A stretch of DNA of 64,000 bases from Membranipora membranacea (taxonomy: Eukaryota; Bryozoa; Gymnolaemata; Cheilostomatida; Membraniporidae), in contig OU612071.1 of the NCBI GenBank assembly GCA_914767715.1, forward strand, positions 23,371,681-23,435,680, in the 5' to 3' direction. Each line of letters opens with the position of its first letter. Positions within the stretch are counted from its first letter, which is position 1. The notes below the pieces were generated by a model. The model was not told the DNA's origin. It made no database searches and saw only the letters and a program-made list of their open reading frames with translations. This document shows positions 24,566-35,420 of this stretch, piece after piece. The translations under genes were made by a program, and so were the position numbers.

Positions 24566-25305
24566 AGTATATCACGTGATCAGTGTGGTCAGTAGACCTA
24601 TGGTTGTGTCATTGGAGATAGTATAACCATGCCCACTTCGATTTTGCAGTAAATCTAAAAAGTCAACTGTCCTTCATGCTTGAAATTAAATTTAATTTTA
24701 TATACATAATTATGCTGACACTGATCTGTAATGCCGTTTTAATTCCCAGCAGACCAATCCTTAACCTCTCTGGACGGCGTTAGCGGAGGAGTGACTGAAT
24801 GGAAGGAAAAATTCAAAGCAGGGGAATCGATTGCGACCTCAGATGGGAAACACTATAAAGCGCAAAACATCATATTAGTGAACAAGGAGACTGATTTTTG
24901 AGTGCAAGCGGTATGAAAACTGACGAGAGAGATTTAGATTCTAGTCAGGCAACAGCAGGATGTTTATACCTCCGACTGTCCGATATAATGTATTATGTAC
25001 CATTGGCAGATTTTACACAGAAGTACAAAGCTGTCCAGCATGCTGGGAATTTTTGCTCCTTCAATTGAGAAAACAATTGTGCTTTTAAATCCTTCAATCA
25101 ATACGCCTTCTTTTCTTCTTTATCTGAAATTTGTGTACATCCATTATAAGGATCAAACTTTTCAATTTTACACGTATTTGGTGTTTCGAGGTTTCAATCA
25201 CCCAAAAAGTTATCTGGACTGGTTATATGTAATATATTTCATTATTTTTATGCATTGTTTAGACCAGCCATTGATATCAATAAAGTATCAGTAACTGTTG
25301 CAACT
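24566..25305. other. Non-coding stretch between LINE remnants
   Basis: I see no supported gene. One open + frame (24995-25294) lacks recognisable motifs. Confidence 0.45.
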
Positions 25306-25309
25306 TCAG

Positions 25310-25770
25310 TCATGGGCTACTTCAGTACAAATACAAATACCTCGGAACAACACTGGAAAGAAAACTCTCATTTAATACCATACATTGAGGCTAGTGGAGA
25401 AGTCTAACAAAAGATTATTCATCGTGAAACAATTAGCCTACCTCAATGTCATCGCAACCACAATTCAGTCAGCTTACACCACGTTTATAGAAAGTGTCCT
25501 TATCTTACCATCTATCCATAATCTACGGACACTTAAATCAAGATGACATGAAACAGTACAACCACACCATCACTGTAGCATTTCGTCTAAGCCAACACCG
25601 AATCTCTCGTACAAACATCAGTGAAGTATACAACAAAGCTTTCAAAACCAAATGTTTGCGCATAAAATGCTGTGGACTAGACACTATCATAGACTTCGAA
25701 AAATTGCCTTCTGGTAGATACTGTGTGCCAAAATACAGAGTTAATGCCAGAAAATTCTGTTTCAGGTGAA
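25310..25770 (+). mobile_element. Decayed LINE 3'-end fragment
   Basis: The + frame at 25494-25769 includes IIYGHLNQDDMKQYNHTITV and ALRLS-like AFRLSQHRIS. These resemble the C-terminal region of LINE polyproteins, after the reverse transcriptase. Upstream, SEQHWKENSHLIPYIEASGE is in another frame. The reverse transcriptase core is absent, consistent with a 5'-truncated, frameshifted copy. The assignment rests on the style of the C-terminal motif only. Confidence 0.5.
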
Positions 25771-26740
25771 GACTGTTAAACTCTATCTTATCATAACTGA
25801 TTTTATACTTATTCTCAGTCATTTTTTATTGAGAATTCTTATGCCTATATTTTATAATGGAGCACTCAGGAAAGCAACCAATTTTATCATGAAAATTGAT
25901 ACAAAATACGTACATACATATACACAGCAGAAGTACATCCTCTCGTCATAATGCTATTTTCTTAACTTACATCTGCCAGACTCAAAAAGGTACCAAATCA
26001 TTTTTTCCAACTATGATGCCTTATTTTGACATACAACCTTTGTAATTTTATGTTTATAAACTTTATCTATGTCTCGCTTTTTCCGAGTCCATCTTTTAAG
26101 TAATGTAACCATTCAATTTTAATATTCTCAGTTTGCCGAATGTATAAATAAACTTCACAGAATCTGACACTGATACAAGAATGAAATATATGGATTTTTG
26201 AAACAAGTTTGCAATTCATTAGCGGAGTAGAATTTTCCTATAACATTTAACCAAAAAATGACCGCAACAATATTTAAAGGTCAGATCACAAGTTGTTGAG
26301 AGAAGAACACAACTCTCATTATGTCATATTGGTGTTATAAACATAAGCATCTTGAGGCATTGACTGTTCCTGTGCATGGTATACCAGTATTCTTAGTTAA
26401 AACTGTGAGGTCTGTATTCAGACTTTATTGCCCTATTTTCTGTTTGGAAGTCGTTTAAAACCCTGAAGGCACCATTTGGTTCAGAGCTCATCACAACTCA
26501 ATCTTATCATTATGGACTGTATCAAAACATATCTAAAGTGTAACAAAATGTCTGATAAACATACCCTCAACAATATATCAGTGTACTTGAACCACCCTCA
26601 ATTTCTATCGTACTTTGCTCACTTAAGAAATTCAATCATTTGTATTTTTTCGAAAACCAATAATAGTATTTGGAAGACGCAGGGTTCAACTTACTGAATT
26701 CGAGTTGCCTTGGGGAAAATAGCCGTGTGTAGGTTTAATA

Positions 26741-27082
26741 TTAAATCTTCTTCATAATGTCTTCCTTACTACTCCTACTTCTACTCCTACTTCTAATGGG
26801 TTCCTGGTTGAGTGTCACTGATGTGATGCTGTTACTGCCGTTGTCTCCCAGGATGCAGGTGCAGTCTTCAAGCTTATCTGAAAATAAAAGGGAAATTGTA
26901 AATTTTTCATTTGATATTTGTCGAAGACTGCTGACGACCAGATTGACCTGATCTATAGCATTCAAGTGACAGGAATCCTTAATAATTAAAGATGAAAATA
27001 TTCGTTTGTCTAGGCAATCAAGCTGGGCACTGAGCAAATTATTATAACAAGGGTCTGTGGAGCTGAAGCTTTGTGTGCAAAG
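26741..27082 (-). CDS. Unit B terminal open frame, Cys-containing with RS tail
   Basis: The minus strand is open for 113 codons from after a TAG (27085-27083) to TAA at 26743-26741. The first half, LLSAQLDCLDKRIFSSLIIK then DSCHLNAIDQ, is conserved in unit C as LLSAKFDCLDKPMFPSLIIN. The second half, DCTCILGDNGSNSITSV then an Arg-Ser repeat and KEDIMKKI, follows a strong acceptor-like tttattttcag at 26878-26880. This may therefore be two exons separated by a 70-bp intron (gtcaat...cag), although the splice phases I derived do not match. Not recognised. It may be the C-terminus of a membrane or secreted protein. Confidence 0.35.
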   Translation of the reverse strand, partial: LCTQSFSSTDPCYNNLLSAQLDCLDKRIFSSLIIKDSCHLNAIDQVNLVVSSLRQISNEKFTISLLFSDKLEDCTCILGDNGSNSITSVTLNQEPIRSRSRSRSSKEDIMKKI

Positions 27083-27187
27083 CTACCCCATACAATTACT
27101 TTACTTACATAATAAAATATAAGTATTGTGTGGGGTAACTCTATCAAGTTGCTTTAAGCTGTCATTATAAGGCTACACATCTTTCAT

Positions 27188-27243
27188 ATAGCCTGGGCAG
27201 GCTGTCCACAGGCTGACAGCCCCCGACAGCCTGCCCAGGCTAT
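27188..27243. repeat. Perfect 19-bp GC-rich inverted repeat
   Basis: atagcctgggcaggctgtc (27188-27206) is perfectly complementary, in inverted order, to 27225-27243. The 18-bp spacer itself contains ggctgacagcc. The GC content is very high against an AT-rich background. It would form a stable hairpin in RNA of either strand. It sits in unit B and I did not find it at the equivalent place in unit C, so it may be an insertion. Confidence 0.85.
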
Positions 27244-27785
27244 CTGTCATATATGCATTCAAGCCACCTGTTACTAATATCATATCCACAGTTGACTTGA
27301 ATGTTCCAAAAGTTGGTGCTTATGGCTACAAAATGTGGCATATTATTCAAGACGGATAAAGCCAAATAGGTTATATTCACTGAATTAAATTCTTCTTATG
27401 GAACAGAATTAGTATCATAACATCATGCTGCTAGAAAGCTCGACACAGATCATCTGACATCAAACTGATTGGCTGTCCCTACTAGCATGAATAATATAAG
27501 CTGGGAAATTGCATTGTTTACAAAACTGCGAACAGAAACAAAATGCATTCAGCGTCAATGATTTCGGGCTTGTATAGAATGTTACTAGAGTCTGGCTATT
27601 TTTGCAAGCCCATCGTTTGGCAAAAGGAAGCTTATGATGTTATTCCAGATATGGAATTCAATGGTTAAATTATAAAGCTGAAACCTTCTACAGTAAAAGC
27701 AGGGAGCTTTAAACAAGCATTGGTTGGTCTCAAAAGTTTGGTTTGGTTTGGTTTGGTTTAAGCAGACTAATTGATATAGGCTTAC

Positions 27786-27847
27786 CGATCGTTAGAATCT
27801 GTATTGTTGTCCGTCACATAACAAACAGCCAGTAGGTAAGATAAAAA
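27786..27847 (-). CDS. Putative exon, unit B (paralogue of 30327-30388)
   Basis: A 62-nt minus-strand segment lies between an acceptor-like ggtatcag and a good donor (cg|gtaagc). It reads FLSYLLAVCYVTDNNTDSND plus two bases. The paralogous segment in unit C keeps the same length, frame and splice signals (LSSYLLPVRYVTDSNTDCND), and most changes preserve the frame. That argues for selection on a coding exon at some time. Family unknown. Confidence 0.45.
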
Positions 27848-28911
27848 CTGATACCAACTATCCAGCAGTTAACAGCATGATGCACTTACTCAGACTTTTG
27901 ATATTGTGCTGAAAGATAAAAAAAGCAGCAGATATATATGATAGTTTACGTATCTTGAAAATTATCAAAATGACCAGTAACGTGTTCATATTTTATTTCA
28001 TATTCTAGATAACAACAGTGCTTTGGATCCACAAGCTTGTGGCATCAGGATCATGACTTTAAATAAATCACCATTTTATGAGGATGATGCCGAAAACAAC
28101 AACATTTTCAACGCAGCTAAGCATTAGTAGTATGGTTTTATGGCACAAGACCTGAATTGGGACAATCATGGTCTTGTTGGGAGGTTCTTGTAATAAATTT
28201 AGTGAGAAAAACATTATTGGTGTGTGAGAAGCATAAGAGCTCAATGAAAATTTATGGAAATAATACTGGCACCAAAATTCTTACGTTCATAGAGTGTTGT
28301 AAAATAATGGCAGAGAGCAGACAGAGTAGTCAGGAGTTTTCAGCTAGTTGCATCAGTTTTTTTTGCAGCTTCATGAATTTAGAGCCTCTGATCACAACAC
28401 TGTCTCTTTTCTATTAGCAATAAATGGTCATTACCTGAAATTTAAATTAACGTTTGAACTAGGGATTACCACAACATCAGAGGACCGGACAACAACAGAA
28501 ATTCTGACCAATGTATGCATAGCTCTTATAATAAACTTATTGTAGGATGTACACAATAAAACTGGTGAATTGTGGGATTGATTTTAGTGTTTGATTTAAG
28601 TTGCCCCAATACAAAATGTTAGCAGTTTATGTCATCATAAATTACAAGAGCATATATATGCTTACTAAAATTCAACTTGAATGCTAGAGTATTGTTAGAT
28701 TAAGCTTTTCTATCAATTCTTAATAATCAGCGTTTTTTTATGGCCAGTTTATCAGTTTACAGACCATAATGACTGAATTTTTTATACAGGTTTGCGACTC
28801 ATTCAACAGTATAGAATTTGTTATAACATGTAGCCAAAGACACAAGCTGGCTCAACTGCAATGGCTTTCACCGGTCAGATCCCAAGTTGTTACGAGAAAA
28901 ACAAAACTCAC

Positions 28912-28992
28912 CTTGTCATATCGGCTGCCGTCTGTGTTATCAGCATCAGCATCTTGAGGTGGCCTTTGTACTTGTGCATAACATACCGGGAA
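28912..28992 (-). CDS. Putative exon, unit C, acidic Asp-rich segment
   Basis: An 81-nt minus-strand segment, phase 0 to phase 0, lies between acceptor catcttgcag and an excellent donor (gacaag|gtgagt). It encodes 27 residues beginning FPVCYAQVQRPPQDADADNT and ending DGSRYDK. Unit B (near 26310-26370) and unit D (near 31450-31500) have related segments, with a lost donor in one and an in-frame TAA in the other. The layout resembles the 62-nt exon (PV-x-Y ... D-x-NTD), so the two exon types may be related by internal duplication. Confidence 0.45.
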
Positions 28993-30326
28993 CTGCAAGA
29001 TGTTAATTCAGAATTGCCCTGATCTCTACTTGATTGTCGTTAAAACTTGTTGGAACAGAGCTCCATCTTCATTGTGAAGGGCTGAAACAACCAAAATATA
29101 CCTTGTGTTAATGACGATCATCTCAATATAGCACAGTACGCTCTTCATGTTTTGTGGACAACTCCTAATCAAAGTTTTTCATATTTAAAAGAAAACTGAT
29201 CGCAAATGATAGTCATGACAAAGATTTTTACATCAGAAACTACTATCGTCTTTGAAAGGTGATGCGATCAACTTACTGAATTTGTGTTGCCTAGGGAAAT
29301 TAGTCAATAGGTTTTGATACTAAATTTTCTTCCCTTCTTCCATGGCCTTTCCTTGTTCTTTGAATGTCACTGATGTGATGGGGTTACTGTTAAAATTTTC
29401 GTCGCAGGAGATCAGGTGTATATTGGTTCTTAATTGCAGTTTTTAAGCTTATCTGAAAAAAAAACGGAAACTGTAAATTTTCATTTGAAATTGGGCGATG
29501 AAAGCTGACGACCAGATTGAATTATAATATTAAAGTGACAGGAATCGTTGATGATTAAAGACGGAAACATTGGTTTGTCAAGGCAATCAAACTTGGCACT
29601 GAGCAAACTATTATATCTATGGTCTGTGGAGCTGAAGCTCTGTGTGCAAAGCTACCCCATACCGTTTCGTAACTTAAATAATATAATAAATAAGTATTAT
29701 GTGTGTTAACGTTGCAGTGTCTCAGTTTTCTCCGCAGTCATTATTTATGACCACACATCTGACATATGTATTTAAGCCACCAGTTACTAATATCATCTCC
29801 ACAGCAAACTTGAATGTCTCTGATGATTGTGCTTTTGGCTACAAAATGTGGTATACAATTCAAGACAGATAAAGCCTAAAGCATATCATAAAGCTGATAG
29901 CGGGCACTACATTTTACAGTAAAAGCAGGGGAGCTATAAACAAGCATTGATTGAGCTAGAAAGTCTTTTGAGGGTTTGAGTAGACTCATGAATATGAATT
30001 TATAGATCAGTGGTGAAATACATAGCGTGGCTATTTGTAGAGATACGCCATCAGTATGAAGTTTTGTGTCAGGATCTAAATCAAACTATGTATCTGGCAG
30101 CTTTCACGTAATGCATTGATTGACGTCCCAGTAACAACCTTCAAAAACTCAGGCAAGCTGCTTGACAAAAGTTTACAAGTGTCAGCTTCTCTAGATTCTG
30201 AACTTGTGGCCCAATCAAAGATGAGAAATGTGGTCCAGAAAAGCCATACACCTGCTGAGGGTCAGATTTGTACCCCCCATTCATGTAAAATAAATGGTTT
30301 GAGTAGACTAATTGATATATGCTTAC

Positions 30327-30388
30327 CTGTCGTTACAATCTGTATTGCTGTCCGTCACATAACGAACAGGCAGTAGGTAAGATGAAAG
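30327..30388 (-). CDS. Putative exon, unit C (paralogue of 27786-27847)
   Basis: A 62-nt minus-strand segment with acceptor ggtatcag and donor (acag|gtaagc) reads LSSYLLPVRYVTDSNTDCND plus two bases. See the unit B paralogue. The next exon must start in phase 2, and I could not identify it with confidence. Confidence 0.45.
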
Positions 30389-30856
30389 CTGATACCAACT
30401 ATCCAGCAGTTAACAGCTTGATGTTCTTACTCAGATATGGAATACTGCGGTGAAAGAAATCAAAACATTATGGTTAGGAAAGCTGCAGACACATAGGATA
30501 TTTTACTTTAGCATGAGAATAATCGCAGTGACCAGCCACGTGTTGATATTGTAAATCATATTCTAGCAATTAACAATATTGTTTACAGTACGTTGGATTC
30601 TCAACCTTGTGGCATAAGGATCATGACTTTAAATAAATCACTATTTTATGAGGATGATGCCAAAAAAAACATTTTCAACACAGCAATATAAGCATGAGCA
30701 GCATGGTTTTATGGCACAAGACCTGAATTTGGACAATCAAGGTCCTATTCTTTGTTATTGATATAAATTTAATGGGAAAAAAATTCACCGTTGTGTGAGA
30801 CGCACAAGAGAACATTGATACATTTATGAAAATAATAGTGGCAACAAAATTCTCAC

Positions 30857-30939
30857 CTGCATAGAGTGTTGTAAAATGAGGGCAGTGAGCAGGCAGAGTA
30901 GTCAGGAGTTTTCAGCTTGCTGAATTGGTTCAGTTGTAA
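30857..30939 (-). CDS. Putative exon, unit C, Tyr/Cys segment
   Basis: An 83-nt minus-strand segment lies between an acceptor-like gctgtag and a strong donor (gcag|gtgaga). It encodes LQLNQFSKLKTPDYSACSLP then SFYNTLC plus two bases. The unit B counterpart near 28280-28350 keeps KTPDYS-x-CSLP-x-FYNTL but then has TGA where unit C has the Cys codon, so that copy is damaged. Not recognised. Confidence 0.4.
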
Positions 30940-31299
30940 CTACAGCGTCTTCTGCGAAGACCTTCCAAGTTTACACAACCTCTGATCACACATCTGGCCC
31001 TTTTCCATTAGCAAAAACTGTTCATTACCTGAAATTTAAACTAAAGTTTCAGCTAGGGATAACCAGAACATCAGAGAACCGGACACCAACAGAAATTCTG
31101 ACAAATATGTGTATTACTCTTATAATAAATTTATTGTAGGATTTACAAAATAATACTGGTATAACGGTAAAGAGGTGAATTGTGGGATTGAGTTTAGTGT
31201 TTGATTTGATTTGCCTCTATACAAAATGTCACAAGAGTTGAAATGTTAGATCAAGCGTTTATTATGGTCAGCTGTTTATCAATTCACAGGCCAGAATAA

Positions 31300-31935
31300 C
31301 TGAATTTTTAAACAAGTTTGCAACCCATTCAACAGAAGAGAATTTCTCACAACATATAACCTATGGCATAAATGACAAACTGGTTGAACGGAACAATTTT
31401 CACCGCTCAGATCACATGTTGTTGAAACAAAAACGCAACACTGACCTTGTCTTATTGGCTGCTGTCTGTATCATCAATATCAGCATCTTGGGGGTGGGGC
31501 ATTTTTTCTTGGTGACCTTGGTGGCCTTTGTAACCTCGTTGCTTGTGGGTACAGAGCTTATAACAATTCCACTTTCATTGTTTTAGAGTGGAACAATCTA
31601 AAGTATAACAAGAGGTATAAATGATAATCAACTTAGTATATCGAGGTGAGCGCCTTCATGTTTATGCATGTTTTCATAGCAAAGTTTTTCACATTTTAAA
31701 GAAAACTGATCGCGTAGGATAGTCTTGACAAGGATTTTTACATCAGTATGGTTTTTGAAAGCTGATGAGTTCAACTTACTGAATTGGTGTTGCCTCTTGC
31801 AATATATTAGTCATCGTGGTTGATACTCATTTTTCGTCATAATAAGACTACAGATATCATGCTGTTACTGTTGCGTTGTCGCTCAGGAGAACAGATGTTT
31901 AAATGGAAACTTTTATCTGAAAATAAAAAGGGCTA
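31300..31935 (-). repeat. Partial tandem unit D
   Basis: Continues the tandem series. The block at 31312-31500 matches 28786-28940 and 26204-26350. The block at 31640-31930 matches the corresponding part of unit C. The exon-like segment has an in-frame TAA and its donor reads gtcagt, so this copy looks decayed. The similarity fades after about 31940. Confidence 0.6.
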
Positions 31936-31939
31936 TATC

Positions 31940-32490
31940 AAGCTCAATATCAATTGTTGTACCAGTAATTATCGATCATTTAGCATGTAAAGCATTTATT
32001 TTTAATGAATAGATCAGAGGTGCCTAAAGAAACATTTTGTTTAATCTATGCCGCAAAAAAAATGTGATCATAAAAGTAGACTAAAAAACCTGTTAAGTCA
32101 ATTGAGTAAATACAAATACAAAAAACCCTAGTCGTTGGCATTGTATGCTGCAGATGGAGAATTACGCAGTCAAGAGATACGATATTAACAACTCACCACC
32201 TCAAAGAGAATCACAAGCAGTGCAGTGTATTTAGATCAATCATCAACTGAACATGTCAAAATCTGCGCCTCCAGTCCTCAATTATCCAAACAGAGAAGCA
32301 TTGAATTCATTATCTAAGTGAAGGTAAACTTTAGTAAATGATAACATTATGAGAACTGGTTACTTCAACAATAGAAGCTATGCTATGCTGGCTAGTAGGA
32401 AAGCTAATTGAGAGCTGCTATGTATAGCTTACAAGGAGAAGGTTATAGTATCTTGGTATTATCTTTCAGCTTGTTTTGAGAAATAATCTT
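31940..32490. other. Non-coding stretch
   Basis: No supported feature. Confidence 0.5.
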
Positions 32491-32491
32491 A

Positions 32492-32893
32492 TGGCTGGTG
32501 CACATTGTCCCAGACGACCATCCCAGATATCCATCCCAGTCAATGTGAACATGAAAATGAAACAATCCCAGACTGTCTGACTCCGTCTGGGTCCGTCTGG
32601 GACAGTATCGGGAAAGTTTGTAAGCGTCAAAATTTCCCGATGCTCTCCCAGACGGACCCAGACTCATTTTGCATCTGGGTGCTATGTGAACCAGACGTTT
32701 GGATGATCTGGGATCATCTGGGTCGATCTGGGACGATCCTAAACAATGTGAACATCACCCCAGCACTATCCCAGACAAAAACCTAACTGCTAGTCTGAGA
32801 CAAATTTTATAATGTTAACATAAGACTGGGACCATCTGGGATAAGCATCTGGGATGGCATCCCAGTGTCATCTGGGACAATGTGAACCAGCCT
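32492..32893. mobile_element. ~400-bp TIR element (MITE), Harbinger-like by TSD
   Basis: The left end (tggctggtgcacattgtccc, from 32492) and the reverse complement of the right end (aggctggttcacattgtccc) are near-identical terminal inverted repeats of about 25 bp. Each end is flanked by TTA, a 3-bp duplication typical of PIF/Harbinger transposons. The interior is built from repeated 'cccagac / gtctggg' blocks and from internal partial copies of the terminal sequence (aatgtgaaca). No transposase frame is present. A non-autonomous copy is the natural reading. Confidence 0.7.
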
Positions 32894-33068
32894 TTAGCCT
32901 CAGCTTAAATTAAATAACCTAATTACATCTCCAATTAATGATGTCTAATGGAAGTAATGTCAAGAACAAGCGTTTAATAACAATGTTCTCAGTGATGGCT
33001 TGTATAAAATAAAAAGCTAACGGAAAAAGAATGTAGTAAATGCAAGTTTATAGAATGGCTTCTCGTAA

Positions 33069-33165
33069 GAGGTGGCTTAGTTGGTTACAGCGCCGGTCTG
33101 TCATCACGATAAAGTTTTGAAGGTTGTGGGTTCAAATCACCGGTTTGGAACACTGTTTTTCTAAT
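33069..33165 (+). mobile_element. tRNA-derived SINE-like copy
   Basis: A tRNA-like head carries a Pol III A-box match (tggcttagttgg, 33073-33084) and a B-box match (gggttcaaatc, 33128-33138). It is followed by a tail cactgtttttcta (33151-33163) that is identical to the tail of the copy at 35.3 kb. The arms do not fold into a convincing functional tRNA, so I prefer a SINE or tRNA pseudogene. Confidence 0.6.
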
Positions 33166-34460
33166 CAACCATCGACAATTCTATCGATTCAAGATCTAGG
33201 GTGTATATGTAATTTTGGCTTTGCTGATCGTAAACAATTGTTGTATCTTTTTCACCTGTAGATGAAATATCAGTTTCAAAGATGACACCAGCTCGTATAA
33301 TTTCATTATACCCCTGGTGAATTAGAGGAGTGTGTTGTAACATAGTTGATTTAGGTAACCACTGACCTATATAAAACATCAAGCTGGACTGTTATAAAAT
33401 TGAGATTGTGAAAATACAAATCCTATAGAGCTGTAAAAAATGGTACATTATTGACATTTTAGATGTATTTGATAGGAACTCACAACATAATGAACATCAT
33501 GACTTCATATTCAAACTAAAGCACAACAATAGCCAAAGCTCAATAATATCGCAGTAAACTTCAAATGTTTTCTTAAATTTATCTAAGAATATTTTCAGTG
33601 GTGTACCGAGGAGTATTGGCAATAAGTAATCAGCTTTTTACAGCCTTCAGAGATTTCTGATCAGCACCTGTTTCACGTTATGTGCTCTGACTTGTGCAGA
33701 CTATTAGAGGTTTTTAATTGATATGACACTGCTGCTGAAATCTATCTTGGATACATATTATACAAGTCATGCTCATCTTGTCTCTAGCTTGATCTCACAG
33801 TGTTTAATGAATTGTTTTTTGCTGTAATTCTGCATTATCAGCAAATTTCGACAACATTGTGTTAGAGCTGTCAAGTTTGAATGAACTGAAATTCTTTGTC
33901 AATTGCAAGGTTTTTCACAAAATTGAGAAAAGAGAATTCATGTGTTGTTGCAGTTGACTGTTACCAAAGGATTTTAATGAAGATCAACTTTAGAAATTCT
34001 TTTTGTAGTTTATACCTCATTGCTTTACCTGTAAGCAAGGTTGTAGCTAGCTGAAAATCGTTTGACCAGCTTTCCACTCCGCTTTTTGAGGACTATGAAG
34101 TTAGGAGGGTTTTCAGGAGCTTTCAGACTTTGGATCATGAGGCTTTTGATATTTTTATTTCTGTTTTGACAACTGCAGCTTAAATGTTTTAATCTGTTTT
34201 GGAGACACATAAATGATGATTTGAGCTGGTTGATGCAAGTTTTTATGTTTTAGACAATGATATATCTCTCATTATAAACAAGCAAAACAGCAAACATTTT
34301 GTCCGTCTTTGACTGTTACTGATGGCTGTGAGATTATAATTAACATATCAAGTATTCTATTGGATAGCTATCTGGAAACGACACTGCACTTGGCAACCAA
34401 GAGGACGGATCTGTTCAGGAACCGTGATGCGCAGAATATTCATTGCTAGTGTATTGATTA
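33166..34460. other. Non-coding stretch
   Basis: No supported gene. Scattered short frames only. Confidence 0.5.
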
Positions 34461-34463
34461 ACG

Positions 34464-34515
34464 CCTATTGTCACGCGGCTATTCAAAAAAGAAAAAGTAG
34501 CCGCGTGACAAGGCT
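34464..34515. repeat. Perfect 14-bp inverted repeat (hairpin)
   Basis: ttgtcacgcggcta (34468-34481) and tagccgcgtgacaa (34498-34511) are perfect inverted repeats around an A-rich 16-bp loop. Partial complementarity continues outward (gcc...ggc). The stem has three CpGs on each strand in an otherwise CpG-poor region. It could be the end of a small element or a structured transcript. There is no protein context. Confidence 0.8.
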
Positions 34516-35325
34516 GTATTAACTTGTGTTGTAGGATAAAGTGGCCACATCCAGATTCGTGTTTTTTTAATTTCTTTTCACATTTGTCCGCCATCGCAGT
34601 ATGAATTATTTAACTCTCCATTGAAATCCATAATAAAAGGATGTTATGAGCTATTTTGAAGCAGCAAAGTTTTCAGTGAAACTTAACTGTATAACTTTGA
34701 AACATCCAAACTTACACGTTCCCTGATATCTGGCAAAATATTTCCGGCTATCGCTTATGTAGATTATGTCTTCATCAATTTTCTGTCAATGTTGACGTAT
34801 TTGCCTATCTGAACCATAAGTTCCTGCTAAATGTGTGTGGCGTGAACATTTCAACAAAATCTGGCTGTATCTGTAATTAGATGACTACAAAATTTAAAAG
34901 GTCACAGCTTTGCATATCATACAGACTCCCATAATGCTATATTACAATCTATTCTATTTTATACTGATCCGTAATGTCATGCAATGAGACACAGAGTCTA
35001 TATTCCACGTAGAAGAGAACCCATCATGGGCTGGTATTAGATTACAATTTTTTATCGTACACTAATGAACGAAACACTTGAATATCGGATGCTCTGATGA
35101 CTCTATTTCAGCTGAAAGAAGTGGTATCATTCAACAAAACCTTTTTACTGTGTGGGTTACTGGTTAATCTTAAAACTGATACCGAATAGTTGCCTTTTTT
35201 AAATATTTTTGATAGACTGAAGCACTTGATCATTTTACTTAAAATATGCATTTATGGTCACCCCAACAAATGAGAGGATAAATGTCATAATCTTTGCTTA
35301 CACAAACAGGGATGCTTTAGGGATC

Positions 35326-35420
35326 AGGGATAGCTCAGTGTTAAGAGCGGTTGACTAGGGATCATAAGGTCCCATGTTCAACCCCCACCGGGAGCACTGT
35401 TTTTCTACTACTACTTCACC
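35326..35420 (+). mobile_element. tRNA-derived SINE-like copy
   Basis: A tRNA-like head shows an A-box (tagctcagtgtt, 35331-35342) with a D-stem pairing gctc/gagc, and a B-box (tgttcaaccc, 35375-35384). The tail cactgtttttcta (35395-35407) is shared with the copy at 33.1 kb, and a cta-rich stretch follows. The T-stem pairs poorly, so a functional tRNA is unlikely. Confidence 0.65.

Larger units (their letters stand above)
26170..28560 (-). repeat. Tandem unit B (~2.5 kb) with paralogous minus-strand exons
   Basis: This unit aligns segment by segment with unit C (28780-31200). The aagtttgcaa/attcattc block at 26204 matches 28786 and 31312. The block at 26830-26890 matches 29374-29465 and 31858-31930. 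The block at 26980-27085 matches 29560-29665. The block at 27786-27900 matches 30327-30440, and the block at 28290-28545 matches 30860-31140. Offsets of 2.5-2.6 kb between matching blocks define the unit. Minus-strand exon-like segments are described separately. Confidence 0.75.
28780..31200 (-). repeat. Tandem unit C (~2.5 kb) with paralogous minus-strand exons
   Basis: The best preserved unit of the tandem family. It holds at least three exon-like minus-strand segments with good GT donors (30857-30939, 30327-30388, 28912-28992). It also has a degenerate copy of the unit B terminal frame at about 29370-29665, where a frameshift and stops are visible. One segment (about 30100-30280) has no counterpart in unit B and may be an insertion. 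Confidence 0.7.

Noticed and set aside
33069-33150. Functional tRNA gene
   Set aside because: A and B boxes are present, but the T and anticodon stems pair poorly and the shared tail marks a SINE-like copy. The same applies to 35326-35394.
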